Origin: Eleginops maclovinus
Taxonomy: Eukaryota > Chordata > Actinopteri > Perciformes > Eleginopidae
Length of the DNA stretch: 64,000 bases
Direction: 5' to 3'
Assembly: GCF_036324505.1 (NCBI RefSeq)
Contig: NC_086366.1
Span: 12,824,427 to 12,888,426 of the forward strand
Made by a program: the position numbers and the translations under genes. The notes below the pieces were generated by a model. It had not been told where the DNA came from and did no database searches. It worked only from the letters and a program-made list of their open reading frames with translations. Below are positions 50,820 to 64,000 of this stretch, piece after piece. Every line of letters begins with the position of its first letter. The first letter of the stretch is position 1.

Positions 50820-52631
50820 ATTTTACATCCTCATCTCTCTTTTCAAAACATCATATAATCTGCTAAGGTCTTCAGGGATAAAGCCTTCCTTTTTCTTCTT
50901 ATCTCCCTCCCTCCCTCCGCTCTCTGTGCCTTCAACGCAGAGGCAGCATCGATTTCTGAATTACGCCACAATATTAAATAATTAATATACTTGCCATGAT
51001 TGATGTTTTGCATTAGGCCAATATTAGGTTATCAATCAAAATCCACTTGGTTTAATGTAATAATATTGAAAATGTGTCAGTGCCTGTTCATCCAATTTGT
51101 AGTGGAGGCAAGCCAGATAGTAATGGTGGTGTAGCACAAGGCCTCAGAGACACTGTGGCCTGCTTACTACAACCATAGGAGCACATTATAGCCCTGGCAC
51201 ACGGCAGGAGGGAGGGGGAGAGCGAGTGATTGGGGATGAAGAGAGATGAAGTGTAGACATGGAAGGACAGGAATGAAGCAGAAAGACAGTCATTTGTGAT
51301 ATCATGTGACAAGCTTGGCATGCTGAGAAGGCGTGGAAGTCACATCATATATTTTAGTTTGCTGTCAGTTAAGAAGTTAGGTCATAATTCCCTGTCTCAT
51401 AACGGTTTTATATTGCAGGGAAATCATTTCCTTTATATAACTGTTATTTGTATAATTTCCCGCCAACATTTTAATTGGAAAGATTGAACATATTATAAAT
51501 GTACCTTTTCCCAGCACATATTTTAAATGAAATATGCTTAATGCAAATCAATATAACCTCGCTCCTGTTACGTTAGCTGTTAGCTCAGTTATTTAGTCAA
51601 GTACGACACCAATGGACACCAATAGGCCGGCGTTTATATCAAACCCTGATAATACTACTGGCTACTGTACATGTTGTAGTCAAACAGAGCTGTCACATTT
51701 TTAAACTGTGGCATCGACTTGGTACCACATTACCAGATGTCCCAACATAAGAATTTAATTGTTAAGACCAATACCAGTTAAATGAAAACATCTTGATAAA
51801 AATGTGATACCACAGTCAAAACTAAACCAAACATGTATTCAAGTTTCTACCTCAAACACATATTCATCTTCAAATGTAGTCACTTTAACTGAAAAATGCA
51901 TGAACGAACAATAATCCAAATGTATTGGACCTTTGTTTATTGGCAGCTAAAAGCTAATGGCTAAAGTTAACTAGCTCTCTTCTGACGATTTCAATCAGAG
52001 CAATATCTGGAATAAAAAGGATGAGTCCCCCAGAGACGTCAGAAGTGAGTCTTTTGTTCATTTTAACCCTGACCGACCTGCAGGACTGTATAAAAACAAC
52101 TACTATCACATTTTCAGAATTTTGATATTAGCTTGTTACTGAAGCATTGTTCTCGTAGCGTCCTTAAACGCTTTGTGCTTTTATTTTTATCATTTACAGC
52201 TCTGCTTTTCCTGTGGTAGCATGTCTAGGAGGGAAAAAAAAAATAATCATGTGAAATATATTTTTAGTCTTTAGTGTCTTGAGATCCACATCTGGGCAAA
52301 ATCTGCTCTCACACACAAAGATCCAAAAAAGTCAATGATCAATTAGCAAACTTCACCCAGAAGTCTTTAATAAGTATGTCGAGCCTTGGCAAACAAACAT
52401 TGTAATGATGTAATGACCTTCAATGCCAAGCAGAATAGACAGCAGTCAGTCATTACATTCTGCATTCTGCATGACAAAGATCTTTTAAGGTAGAAATGTT
52501 GCATCATTTCATTATTTGGGAATTTCGAGTACTTCGTGTGCAGTCTATCTCTCTTTCCCTTAGAACAGCCACAAGCCAGAAAGACAGAGAGCCTGACAAA
52601 TAATGGCAAATGGGAGAGGGAGGGGTCTGAG

Positions 52632-52632
<1 letters not shown>

Positions 52633-52702
<70 letters not shown>

Positions 52703-52737
52703 CAGAGAGACAGAGAGAGAGAGAGAGGAGAGAGGAG

Positions 52738-52778
<41 letters not shown>
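52633..52778. repeat. (GA)n purine tract, 146 bp
   Basis: GAGAGA repeats with CAGAGA and GGAGA interruptions in the middle. One strand is almost entirely purine, with mirror symmetry that could form triplex DNA. The arginine/glutamate peptides across it are artefacts of the repeat. Confidence 0.97.
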
Positions 52779-52780
<2 letters not shown>

Positions 52781-53224
52781 ATGTACTGTTGTTCCAGTAA
52801 ATGGTAATTAGTTATCTGGGGTCAATTAAGTAAAACTAGACAAACAAGTGTGAGTGTTAAACAGAGCTCTGGCAAGGTCAATATAACCCATTTAACATGG
52901 TCACTGGATCCATCACACTGCCTGCACTTTCCTGCTTTCTCATTCCAGCTCTTTTTTCCTCCCTTCCCTCTCGTTATTTAATCCTCTTCTTTAATCGCAT
53001 ACTTTTCCCTCTCATTCCTGCGGCATCTATCACTCACTGCATGTTCTGCTTCACTGTGTCCAAACCCTTTTCTGTGTCTTGCACCCTAAAGAGGATCTTT
53101 AAGCTGTTGCCTCATCTTACCTCATCTCCTTCGCTGTGTCTCTCCTCACCTGTCATTTTGCCTTCTACCAATCACCCAACTGCCTCTCCCCTCTCCCTAC
53201 CTCACCCCACTCATCACCCTCAAT

Positions 53225-53730
53225 AACCCCTGCTCTCCGGCTAGCAGACAATTAATTACAGAGCCAGCACCAGAGGAGTTGTCATTTGTGGTCAAGTTTC
53301 TAATAATTGCATTAGGTTTTTATAAAGATGCCCTCCACTTCTCGCCCTCACCCCCTGTCTTTTTCTTCCTCGCTTTATTTGAACCCCCCTCCTCTCCCCC
53401 TCCACCCCTTGGCAAGGGGGAGATAAATATCTTCAGTCAGTCAATGGAGGTGACAGAGGGACTTAAAATGCAGAGGCAGTCATTTGATTTCCAGCTAACA
53501 GAGCTGCCCATTAGCCCGGCACTCATCAGCCATGCATTCCCTCTCAGGCCTGCTGTCCAGAAGGTGGAAGCTTTAACTTTTTCACTGTCCCACACAGGAC
53601 AGGTTCACCTCTTAATATCAGGCATAATTTGCTCTCCTCCCCTGGACACATTTTCTTTACAATTAACTTTCATATACTGGCATTGGCAGTGTCGGGGGGG
53701 ATCAGCGCAGGCTTACTGGTCAATTATCTG
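53225..53730. promoter_or_regulatory. candidate regulatory block (CNE-like)
   Basis: Unique sequence follows a pyrimidine-rich run: AGACAATTAATTACAGAGCC, TAATAATTGCATTAGG, GGCAAGGGGGAGATAAATAT and TGCCCATTAGCCCGGC. The 150-codon frame through it shows no domain or splice context. Confidence 0.33.
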
Positions 53731-53929
53731 AGTAGTTTCACTTTATGGCATTGGCTTTTTGAATAAATGTGGTAAAGATTACCCCATGTATGCGATTTAA
53801 AACTACAAAACTAAACAGTTTAAACCTTGACACGTTACTTTGTGTTACTTGAATGGATTCAACACAATGTATGAGATTTGAGGAGTGTTTATAGTCCACT
53901 ATTGAACCAGAAACGACAATGGCAGTAAA

Positions 53930-54030
53930 TAATGAAAGATTTCTTTTTTTAGGCAGACGGGTTTAACAAAAAAAGATATTCAGTAGGAGAGGTTTGGCAT
54001 TATTGCTTGAAAAACAAATGACTAAAAGAG
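53930..54030 (+). repeat. fish interspersed repeat with ATTAATC-rich ends, copy 5 (internal part)
   Basis: AAAAAAGATATTCAGTAGGA and GTTTGGCATTATTGCTTGAA followed by AAACAAATGACTAAAAG match, from memory, the internal part of the same family as at 13434. The ATTAATC-rich ends are missing. Confidence 0.45.
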
Positions 54031-54482
54031 TTACATTACCTTGTTTGGTTAAATCTTTTCATGAAATCATTATTATTTAAAAGAAATCATCTTGAATTTT
54101 TATTAGTATAGCACCAAAATTAAGCAATGGGGAGTTCATTTAAACAATTGACCATGTTTAAGGAACTTCTCAGGTTTTCTTTTCTTAAAGCATACTTATC
54201 TCTTTTCTCTCTTACACACCTAAGCTGCTGAAATAACATGTTGCCCTCCAGCAGCCTCTCCGCTTGATATCAAGCAGAGATAGTGAGCAAAGGGGAAGAG
54301 AGGACACTAAAGCTGTGAAAGAGACATCATTCATAAGAGTGTATGTGTGTGCTTGTTGTGCACCCCATTTGCCACAGTTGCATGGCTTGTCAAGCGTGTC
54401 ATTGAGCATTCATATGTAGTTTGACTGCTGATAGAATGGCAGGCATATTTATTAAAGAGTCAACGTGATGGGGACACCAGTG

Positions 54483-54485
<3 letters not shown>

Positions 54486-54557
<72 letters not shown>
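54486..54557. repeat. (CA)n microsatellite, 72 bp
   Basis: About 36 CA units, 250 bp from the next, longer CA array. Confidence 0.98.
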
Positions 54558-54558
<1 letters not shown>

Positions 54559-54802
54559 ATCAGTGACATCTGCCTGTTTAACTAATAGGAGGCAAAAGCT
54601 TGATATTAAGCAGCCGAGGGACACACGCACACACATACACAATAGTACAGAGAGCTCAGCTTTCCCCCAGGCCTGATTGCCATCTCCATAGCTCTTTTTT
54701 AACAGGGCTGCCAATTGAAATTGAAATTGTATTCTTGTGTGTGTACTATCAGAGCAACCTCTCAGGGCTTTATACAGCTAAGAGGAGGGCTTTTGGAGCG
54801 CA

Positions 54803-54986
<184 letters not shown>

Positions 54987-56639
54987 AAGGGGGATAATGC
55001 AGGGGTAAGTCAGGGGCTGTCACTCTCCCATGCAGAACACACAAGAGCGAACAAAACACAGACTTATGCTTTTATGCTTTCTATGTAACATTCGTGGGTA
55101 CACAAGCTGTCCCCCCCCCCCTTCCCAATGGAGGGGGCTCAACTTTAGCATAATCCCAAAATGGTGGAAAAAAAAGAAAAGCAGTCCATTAAAAAAAGGG
55201 GCTAACAAATTCAGCACTTTATGTTTCTCTGATGGGAGGGTTAAGTGCAGTCAATAAAAAAGTCAGAAAAGGAGGAATAAGAACGTAAGAAGCCGATTTA
55301 TGACTGGCCCTTCTGCCCTCGCACACACACACACCTGTTTACATGGGGTCCGCCTGACACCATGTCATGGACAAAGCATAAAGGACAGAGGGTCGAAACA
55401 CTTGTGGAGCTTGAATGTAAAGAAACTATCTATTATTTGAATTTGCAAGATTTGTTTCACTTTTACAGACCAGAGGGCTTCTTAAAGTTACTTAACATCA
55501 TTATCAAAAAACATGTGTATTGTCACTGTTCTAGAGGTAAAACAATTATAAAACTATATTAATTAGCATTTTTATGGCTGCAGTTTAAGCAGCTCCTGCC
55601 AACCAAAACCACCTGTTTATCGTACACAAACAATTTGAAGTGATTTGATCCGGTGCCACCTTTACAGGAATTGGACCATGTCAGCAATAATTCACCTATG
55701 CTATTTTAAGACCTGGCTTGTTGAACGAGGAGGAAATTCAGAGCATAATTGACATTATAAAGAAGGGAAGGGTAAAGGGGGCCAATTATGTAGATGAGAA
55801 TCATGGTAACGGTGTTACAGATCAAACAGTTTTTGTGTGAACTGATGACTTTCTGTCCTAGTGAGTACTCTATTTCTTCTAGAGCTAGACTGGTAAATCA
55901 TCCAGGCCGATAAATCAATCAATATAAGTTTAGAAAGAAGAAAGGAAGAGAGAAAGAAGAAACCGTTTATGAATCCCAGAAGGAGACATTATATTTTGAT
56001 TGCAGAGTATCGCTGTAAAGTTGGGCTGATGAGCGAGAGAACATTTTAGGACAGAAATGTCAAACTAGGTTTAAGATTAGAAAAGTCATTAAAAAGAACA
56101 GGCAAGGCTATTTTAACACACATCCTGCTTTAAATAATAAATACCAGCACTGGTAATGGAGGCAGTACAAGATGCAATTCTTTAATAACATTTATACAAA
56201 ATGCAAATCTGATTGTAAGTCCACAACAATATGAACTATGTTGCATTTAGGAAAAGTAAGAACAAAACTTCATGATTACTTTAGGCACAAGTGGGCAGAT
56301 GGGGCCTATGCTTAGGACATGGCACATGTTCTCATTTAATTAGCGATTAAAGAAATAAATCATGCCTCAGCGGGTCATGCTTTAGGAACCATGTTCTACT
56401 CATTTTGAGTCAGTCGACTTAACCGGCATTTAGATCGATTCACACACGCATTTGAACACACATTTTACTTCACAGACACAGCTTCCTACAGAATGCCCAT
56501 ATATCCCTCTCCTCAGCCTATACACACCAACTCAGAGCTGAAGGGAATTGAATCCTGGGGCCAAGTTTTAAAGTAAATTGACTTCTTTTTAGTGTGTTAC
56601 ATAGAGGGAGAGGGAGACAAAGACAGAGAGTCAAACAGC

Positions 56640-57235
56640 AAAAGGGAGACATGGAGAGCAATCAATTTCCCCGCGGTTTCTTCAATAGCCGGCAGTCCTT
56701 TCATACCTCCCAATTAGAACCTTTCCTAATCACAGAAATACCTCTCCATTATTGAGATGGAGACAATGACACTCCCCAACATTTCCGCCTGCTCCAAAAC
56801 TCTGTAGATTGCAGTACTGGTACACAAAGAATAAAGCACTGGGCTGTATGGCAGGGGGTGACGCTTGTGTTAAAATCACATGTGGAAATCTTTTGGCTCT
56901 CCTCGCGGCCCCAGAAAACTGATGGGGAACAATGGCAGCCCGGCACAGCATCTGTCATGGCACAATATAAAAAGATGATCTTGGCACCGAATGGACAAAA
57001 AAAAGAAAAAGAACAAGGGAGAGGGAGGAAGACGGGGGAATGGAGGGGAGGGCCATGCGAGAGGTAATTCATTTGCAAATCAGGCCCTGGCGCTCAGGTC
57101 TATTTCAAGCTGCCAGTGGGTGCCAGGAGTTAACAAGGTAATCAGTTTCAATCCTGCCCTTCAATTGTACATCACACCCTCATCCAGAGAATACCCGGGC
57201 CTTTCTATAGGGGCAGAGGGGGGAAATAGCAATCT
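56640..57235. promoter_or_regulatory. candidate regulatory block (CNE-like)
   Basis: Unique sequence including TTTCCCCGCGGTTTCTTC, CTCCATTATTGAGATGG, GGCATTTGCAAAT-like pieces (TTCATTTGCAAATCAGG) and TCAGTTTCAATCCTGCCC. Open frames on both strands are unconvincing. Confidence 0.28.
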
Positions 57236-57259
57236 GGCTGCCGGCTGGCTACACACACA

Positions 57260-57288
57260 ATACACACACACACACACACACACACACC
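57260..57288. repeat. short (CA)n microsatellite
   Basis: About 14 CA units. Confidence 0.93.
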
Positions 57289-58059
57289 TGAAACCACAGA
57301 CACCCATGCTTTTCTGCACAAACACACAGACAGTTTATTAATAGCCGTGTATCCACAACAAGTCCTTACAAGCTACTGAACTCAACTGTGGTAATTGTTT
57401 AAGTTGTTCTGTCAGGCAAGAAAGCCAAAGAGTTGGTAGTTCAACCTTCACAAACATTAGGATTTACCACAATTGTAGTGTATTCATTTAATTTGAGTGT
57501 TGGTGGGACAAAAAGAGACATTTTAAGATTTCACTCTTAAACCTTGCGTGGGACATAAGTCACTATATTTTAGATACCTATTGATAAAAAAAAAATAGTT
57601 AAAAGATTACTCAATGATGAAAAATTCTCAGTTGCTTTTTAGTCAATGTGTTAACACCATGGCCATATTTAAAATTGCAGCTAAACATTATGTCACAAAA
57701 CTTTGCTTTGGTTTTAATTAAATATAGAAATATAATAATTCCTCCCTTGCCTAAAACCCTCTATACACACAATGAGGAACAAGGCTGTTGTGAAGCTAAA
57801 AGTGTTACAAGCAAAAGGGTAGAAAGAAAACAGCAAGCTACATTTGTCCTAATCCTTTCTTCCTCTCTCTGTATGCCACTCTTCAGCCTGTGTCAGCTGT
57901 AACCGGCTGGCTGAGAGGCAGTTAGCCCCGGTTAGTCCCTCATCTGCATAATCAATATGACAACCTTATTTTTCTGATGCAAACAGGATTTTGCTGCTGA
58001 GCTGTGTTTGTAGATGTGTGTGTGTGTGTGCTCAGCCTGCTTCTGGCTAGCCTCAGTCA

Positions 58060-58260
58060 TGCCCCTCTTTAGCCTTAATTAGATTAGGTGCGATTATCCC
58101 GGCTCTACCTTACAAGTGTACAGGCGGGATAAAGTGTCCACAAAGGGCAGCCTGTCACAGGGACGGGGCTCTGGTCTGCAGGTTATCAGGGTCCAGGGAG
58201 ACACACTGCGGACATTGTTATTCATATCATCTCCACAACGTTTTCTACCGTGCCTTTTTC
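58060..58260. promoter_or_regulatory. candidate regulatory block (CNE-like)
   Basis: TTTAGCCTTAATTAGATTAG, GTGCGATTATCCCGGC and ACATTGTTATTCATATC lie in unique sequence. TTAATTAGATTA with GATTATCCC suggests homeodomain, possibly OTX/PITX-type, sites. Confidence 0.3.
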
Positions 58261-58439
58261 CACTTCTCTTCGTGCACTGATCCCCCCCGACCCCCTTCCA
58301 TGTCTGTGGTGTCAAACTGGCGTAATCACTCGCCAGTTTAAGTCTCTCTTTTTTCTCTCTTTCTGTCTGTCCGTCAGAAGACAAAACAACATGGCCCCAA
58401 GCGCTCTGCAGTCTGGCCTACAGGGAGAGATGTCAGGGG

Positions 58440-58634
<195 letters not shown>

Positions 58635-61600
58635 CAAGGAAAAAAGGTACAAAGAAAAGTTAACCCAAGTCTCCCACTAATGCTAATAGATGAACGAGCG
58701 TAGCCCAGGCTTACATGCACACACAGATCCCAGATGCTGAGGACAGAGCGGTTGCTACAGCTCACATGCAGACACTTTGCAAAGAAAATTCTGAATCCGT
58801 TTCAACGCTTGGTCTGGGGGTCAAATCTCAATAATTTCTTTGGTACCGACCCAAATGCATCCACTGTAGAGTCGAGAACTACAATAGTTAGCATTTGGCT
58901 TCTTTTGTTTCACAAAAAAGTGGGGTTTTGTAGAAACTATACAAAGTTGTATGGTATCAAAAAGTATATTTTTGGCCGTGGTATCCAAAAATGTTTAATT
59001 ATACCGAGTTTCTACCAATCACTGCATTTATAAACAGAGATATTTTAGAGAGGCCAATATGTAGCATGGATTTATAAAAACATTTCTCCTGCAAACACTC
59101 AACTTAACTGTGTCATATGTTTACCTGCAGAAATGTGAAAGCCATAACATTGGCTCCAACAGCTTATTTCCTTCTGATTAATATACGTTGAAAAAAATCT
59201 GCAATCATTCACCACTCTGTTTCATTTTGTTTAAAAAAAAGCATGTTCCATACAGAGGCCAGTACTGAAATAACTCAGTTGGTGTGCATTGATGACTTTG
59301 TACATGGAGAAAAAGAAAGGAATTATTTTCTCACTGTTGATTAGACAGCAGTGCCCAAGATATTTATACACAACACTGCACTCTTTTCCTGCTTTCAGAT
59401 GTGGGCATAGAAAGGCAGAAAAAAACTAGAGGCAGGCAATAATAAAGAAAAGGGCTTAATGGTAGTAAAATTGTATCAATAAAGGAAGCTACATGGGAAC
59501 CTGTTAGGTAAGAAAAGTGCATGAGAGAGCAGAGGAATAGAGGAAGGTTTCTGACTCAGAATTAATAAATCACTTGTGGTATGTAGACAGATTTTTTTGA
59601 CTCAAACATTTACGATTAAATCAATTTAAAGCGAGAAAAAAGAAAATATACTTGAGTTATTACGTGTTTTTTTAATGACATTTGTCATATTGTGACATTA
59701 AAATAATAATCTAATGCTAGTTACTCATTCCTACAATATGTATAATTGACATATCATATAGCAAATGAGACTACATATGCTCTACTCGCAAAACATGGAT
59801 ATCACAAAAAAGTCATCAGTGTGTGTCTGTGTGTGCCAGTAAGTGAGACACAGCGTAAAATAACTCTATTAGGGAATTGCAGGGACGAGGCTGGCGAAAG
59901 AACAACACAGAGCACATGAGAGTGAAGGAGAGCAAGAGTGAGTGAGACATTAGTGCAAATGAATTAAACATCGGCCCAGAGATCTAAACTTCTGCTGAAA
60001 TAGTGTCAGGCTAAATGGGTGGGAGGGGAGGGAAAGAATGAGAGAAAGGGGGTGAGGATTCATAACTTTCCCGTGGCTATTCAATGTTCAATATGAGCTG
60101 TGTATCAGTGACATAAATAAATACTCCCATCCCTCAGTCATCACGATCAAGAGCACACACGCTTGTATGACTGGTAACTGCGCACATAACTCTTTTGTTT
60201 CATTTCTGGTGAGAGAAAATGAAAAGAAAAATGGCTGCCGATATGAAACCTCCACTGAGAATGATTGTTATATGTTCCTCTCAGGCAATATTTACTTCCA
60301 CAACTGAGTCATAGTACTTAACTGTATGGAGTGCTGTTTACCCAGTCTGAAGAAGGTATTCTTGTAATGATCAATGCCATTAGGCAAGACCTGCAGAGCT
60401 GTATTTCTGAGGTCAAATGCATGACGAAAGGTGCTCGCAGCTCACTGAAACCTCGCCTCTGCTCCGTGTGTTTTTATCCCTTCTCTCTTTGTTACTTTGT
60501 CTGCTCTCTTCAACTAAAAAGAACATCCCTCTATATAATGTATTCTCACTCTCAGCCTTTCTCATAAAGACTTCAGTCAACACCTTTCCTTGCCTCTGGT
60601 GCAGATGAATAAGCACTGGAGTCTGGAGAAAATTAAACATTAACGGTGTGTCTCTTTTACACATCATTCTCCATAACAATCTTGTCTTTTTAGCTAGCCT
60701 TCACCAGCACTCACCGTTGAAGGCACCCAGCTTTTACCACAGAAAGAGAGAGTAAATACTGAGGGCAGAAAAACAGATTTTGTCGACAAGCACATTTACA
60801 TAACCCTCCTAAATTGTAGCTGGCCTGTCATGTTTGCTGCTCATAACCTGCTGCCTATAATCCTGCCTGCATCCTCTTCTGATCCATAAAGCAGAGCAGC
60901 CAGCCACTTCAACATCAGCCAGGACTGCCATCACTAGCTGCTGCTCCTGCGAAGACAGGCCCGTAAAGAGAGGAGAGGAGGGAGAAGGGAGGAGAGGAGG
61001 AAATAAAAGAGAGGAACAGGGTAATTGGATTGGGGGGGGGGATCTTCTATTTGGCCGGGTCTGCTCTCTGTCATCACGCTCCAGGCCTGGCTTCTCTCAG
61101 TGCCTACAGCAGGTCTCAAACACATCAACACACACATAGACACAACACACACATACACGCAACTCTAAACGGCATTGAATTGCGGTTCAGGAGGCAGACT
61201 GTCCTGTGCACCGCTGAAGCCCACGGGGTGTCTAGTGTGCGTGTTTTTTTCATGTGTGTGAGTGTTTGCATACTCCTCTAACAACTCACTAAATGGTTAA
61301 ACAGATTACAGAGCGCACTAAGTGGATTGTCACAGCTCTCTATCACTCGCTCAGGGTGTCTCTCCTGCGATTAAATGTGGCCAAATTTCTCTCTCTCTGT
61401 CTCTGTCTGTCTCTCTCTCTCTCTCTCTACACACACACAGAGAAATTTGCACACAGAAGAGAGAGGTCATTCTCAGCACAGACAATATGTCCTACAGTAA
61501 CAGACTGTCAGTACGACAAAAAACTGTGTGTGATTCTTCTCAGCTGCACTTAAGATTCCTGATACTGTCTCCTATATTGAATGCTTATTACTGAATACAC

Positions 61601-62489
61601 ATATTTTTATCTGGATCAAATGTTAAATATATATGTCATCCTCATTATCATCATCCTTTTGTTGACTGTATCTTTAGTAGAGTCCTCCTGTCAGTGGCCA
61701 ATTAAAATATTAGAAAACTCGAAAAAGGCTTATCCATTTCTGAACTAATGATACTATTTATTCTCAAGAAATGGTAACAAATGTTTTATGCGGCTAAGCA
61801 ATGTGACTGTTACTTGAGTTATTTGAGAAAAACAAACCAGGCTAAAATTATACTTTCCACAGTTTTTAATGAAGGACGGTCCAAGTGAGATAAATGTTTC
61901 CTTTTTGGTCACGACCATAAATTAGACACCCCATCTATTCATTAGATGCGTGAACAAGCTGTGTCTGTGTTCTTGTTTATATTGGGGTATATTTGGCATT
62001 TAAAGGAAAAGCCATTCAAAGTCACCTTTACTCCCTGGCCAACTGGGCACTACCAGCAAGCCATTCACATTCCAGGGAGTTGTATGATTAGGAGTTAAAA
62101 TAAAGATTAATGTACACCGATTAATATAATGTGGTGTATAGCTAGAAGTTGCATAGACATTCTTTAAGAATAGATAAGCGTACAGTTATATATTTTCCAC
62201 CATTTCCTGCCAGGTCAGATGACACACATTCAGCCTAATGAAAAATACAGGTATGTCCTGCATCAGTGTGTAGGTCTTAACATATTTATCAATGTGGTTT
62301 TGTTTGTGCGTGTGTGTAAATAAATGTTTATCTAGTGAAGACCGTGTTCATGTATCAAAGATGTTTTCTATCCAATCTTTGCTCATTATCTGTGCAGAAA
62401 AAAAACAGCTAATGACTAGATACAGCCATGGGCCAACAAAAAGTACAGCTGCACCGCTCTGTGTGCGCATATGTTTGTCTATTGGGACC

Positions 62490-62512
62490 TGTGTGTGTGT
62501 GTGTGTGTGTGT

Positions 62513-62600
<88 letters not shown>
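62490..62600. repeat. (TG)n microsatellite, about 110 bp
   Basis: TG units with a single AC interruption near 62513. Confidence 0.98.
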
Positions 62601-62601
<1 letters not shown>

Positions 62602-62949
62602 GTCCAGCCTTTGCATGTAGGCATCACTTCTCACCCACCCTCATCCAACCACAGAGCCCCCACCCAAACCACATGCACTAGAACGCACACCTACAGACAC
62701 ACATGCACATCTACTCCTCTTCAGCTTCACCCATGTCTCCTCTTGCTCCTGGCCACTAGGCTACCCCCCTTGACGCACACACAAATAATACACACACTTA
62801 CAGCTCATTGATTTAAGTCAATGTGAGTGTATCCTAACCTTCCGAGGACGGTGTTTGAAGTCTCTCTTACCTCCCCAGACCCACACCCAGAGCCAGACAC
62901 AGCCTAGAGAACTGCAAGAGTGAAGGCAAAAACACACACATATATTTAA

Positions 62950-62956
62950 ACACACA

Positions 62957-63007
<51 letters not shown>

Positions 63008-63064
63008 ACACACTAGCAGCAGTAGCAGCAGTAGCAGCAGTAGCAGCAGCAGCAGCATCAGCAG
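62950..63064. repeat. compound (CA)n and (AGCAGT)n tract
   Basis: A CA array to about 63013 is followed by AGCAGCAGT/AGC repeats (63014-63056). This trinucleotide-like block gives poly-leucine or poly-alanine in frames across it but shows no gene context. Confidence 0.95.
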
Positions 63065-63719
63065 TCAGTGGTCCCATCCACACCACCCATACACACACTC
63101 CCACAAGGCTGAGAGGACGCCGCAGGCAGGGGCTACATAAGCGCAAACACACACACAAACACACTTACTTTCTCTGTGTATTACCAACACTAATGAGCTG
63201 ATAGATGTTGAACAGAGGCAAAGAAGCAGACAATCATTTCCTCGGAGTGAGGAAAGGAGGGAGAGAAAATCAACAGCAGTCAGCGTGAATGTGTGTGTGC
63301 TCGTGTCTGGGGTCTTGTTTTATTTTCTCTCTGCCTCACAGCCTCTAGGCTTCCAGAGGTTAAGGCTGAGCGATGGAGCAAAGCTAGCCAAACTGGGGCC
63401 TGCGGGTCCTGCCGGGACCCCTGCAGTGAGGCTGGGTTCTGTTTAGCTTGTCAGGGGAAAACACAGTAATGAGAGGAATTACTACAGCATCACATTCACA
63501 CAGAGATGGGAATGGGCAGGTTGGTGGGGACGGCTCTATGGACAGACATGTCAAGAGAATGTGTTTTATTTTAAAGATTTAACAAAATAAACTTCACCCT
63601 CATAAAATGAGCTATTTTAGTGAACAATGGATGCTGTGTAAGTGCGACCCCCCACTAGCAGACAAAAAACCTCCTAAATTATTCTCTTATAGACAAAGAC
63701 ATCAAAAAAGGCTTGAATG

Positions 63720-64000
63720 AAAGGTAGGCAGTCATTTCATTTCCTTAACCCTAAGCTCATTATACCAACTCCAGTTTGACATGCAAAGGGAAAAGACGGC
63801 TCTCTGATGCCAGGAGAGGTCTCCACACTGCCCTCTGTGCCTCCGCTGCCCAGACCCTGCCCATTTCACACTCAAATGACATGAAATTGAGTTATATGGA
63901 CCAACAGTCCTACCGTGACCCAGCACAGACAAGGAGTTCAGCCTAATTGGACAGACCTCTCTGATGGAGGATGTGGAGTAAGGCAGCCAGCCCACGTTCT
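63720..64000. promoter_or_regulatory. candidate regulatory block (CNE-like) at window edge
   Basis: Unique moderately GC-rich sequence with CACTGCCCTCTGTGCC (a weak CTCF-like match on the minus strand), CAAATGACATGAAATTGAG and GTTCAGCCTAATTGGACAG. An 87-codon minus-strand frame covers it but has no domain. Confidence 0.25.

Noticed and set aside
53120..53155. Possible 29-nt minus-strand exon giving a charged peptide and the right end phase
   Set aside because: There is no pyrimidine tract before the AG, and it lies within a generally pyrimidine-rich plus-strand run where such matches are expected by chance.
62874..62915. Possible 33-nt minus-strand exon with a gtaaga donor
   Set aside because: It gives a Gly/Ser or Leu/Gly peptide unlike RSRC1 and lies in low-complexity TG-like sequence.

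Overview
The window reads as intronic DNA from a ray-finned fish, probably a percomorph. The grounds are the very dense and long (CA/TG)n microsatellites, several interspersed repeats typical of fish, a full-length Tc1-like transposon of a type common in fish, and tiny exons separated by introns of 10 to 36 kb. There is no bacterial-type gene organisation, no CRISPR array and no recognisable RNA gene.

One host gene is supported, on the minus strand. Three short exons, at 49116-49080, 38226-38175 and 2381-2310, have good GT-AG splice sites and join in one consistent reading frame. The joined peptide matches, from memory, the conserved middle of RSRC1 (arginine/serine-rich coiled-coil protein 1, a nuclear splicing-related protein), where the human protein has GLEHL, EQAK and LEAAAKADEALKAK. 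The 5' exons encoding the RS domain should lie beyond the right edge, and the C-terminal exons beyond the left edge. In vertebrates RSRC1 neighbours the homeobox gene SHOX2, and its introns are thought to host SHOX2 regulatory elements. Many blocks here look like conserved noncoding elements, being unique, non-repetitive and rich in TAATTA, ATTA and octamer motifs. This makes the window a plausible part of a shox2 regulatory block. Conservation itself could not be tested.

Layout: 1-2309 is intron, then the 72-nt exon. The 35.8 kb intron (2382-38174) holds candidate regulatory blocks, a consensus-like CTCF site (7159), an inverted telomere-like hairpin (8522), very long CA arrays (9282, 18207, 20362, 34331), the Tc1 element (18384-19984) with an uninterrupted 340-residue DD34E transposase, and fragments of fish repeats. 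The 52-nt exon follows, then a 10.9 kb intron with a 138-bp TG array, candidate regulatory blocks and a duplicated 14-mer. The 37-nt exon has a (CA)n tract starting 41 nt past its donor site in the transcript. From 49117 to 64000 is further intron with more CA/TG arrays, a GA tract and more candidate regulatory DNA.

Other open reading frames longer than 60 codons are low-complexity translations of CA/TG tracts or chance openings, and are not called as genes.
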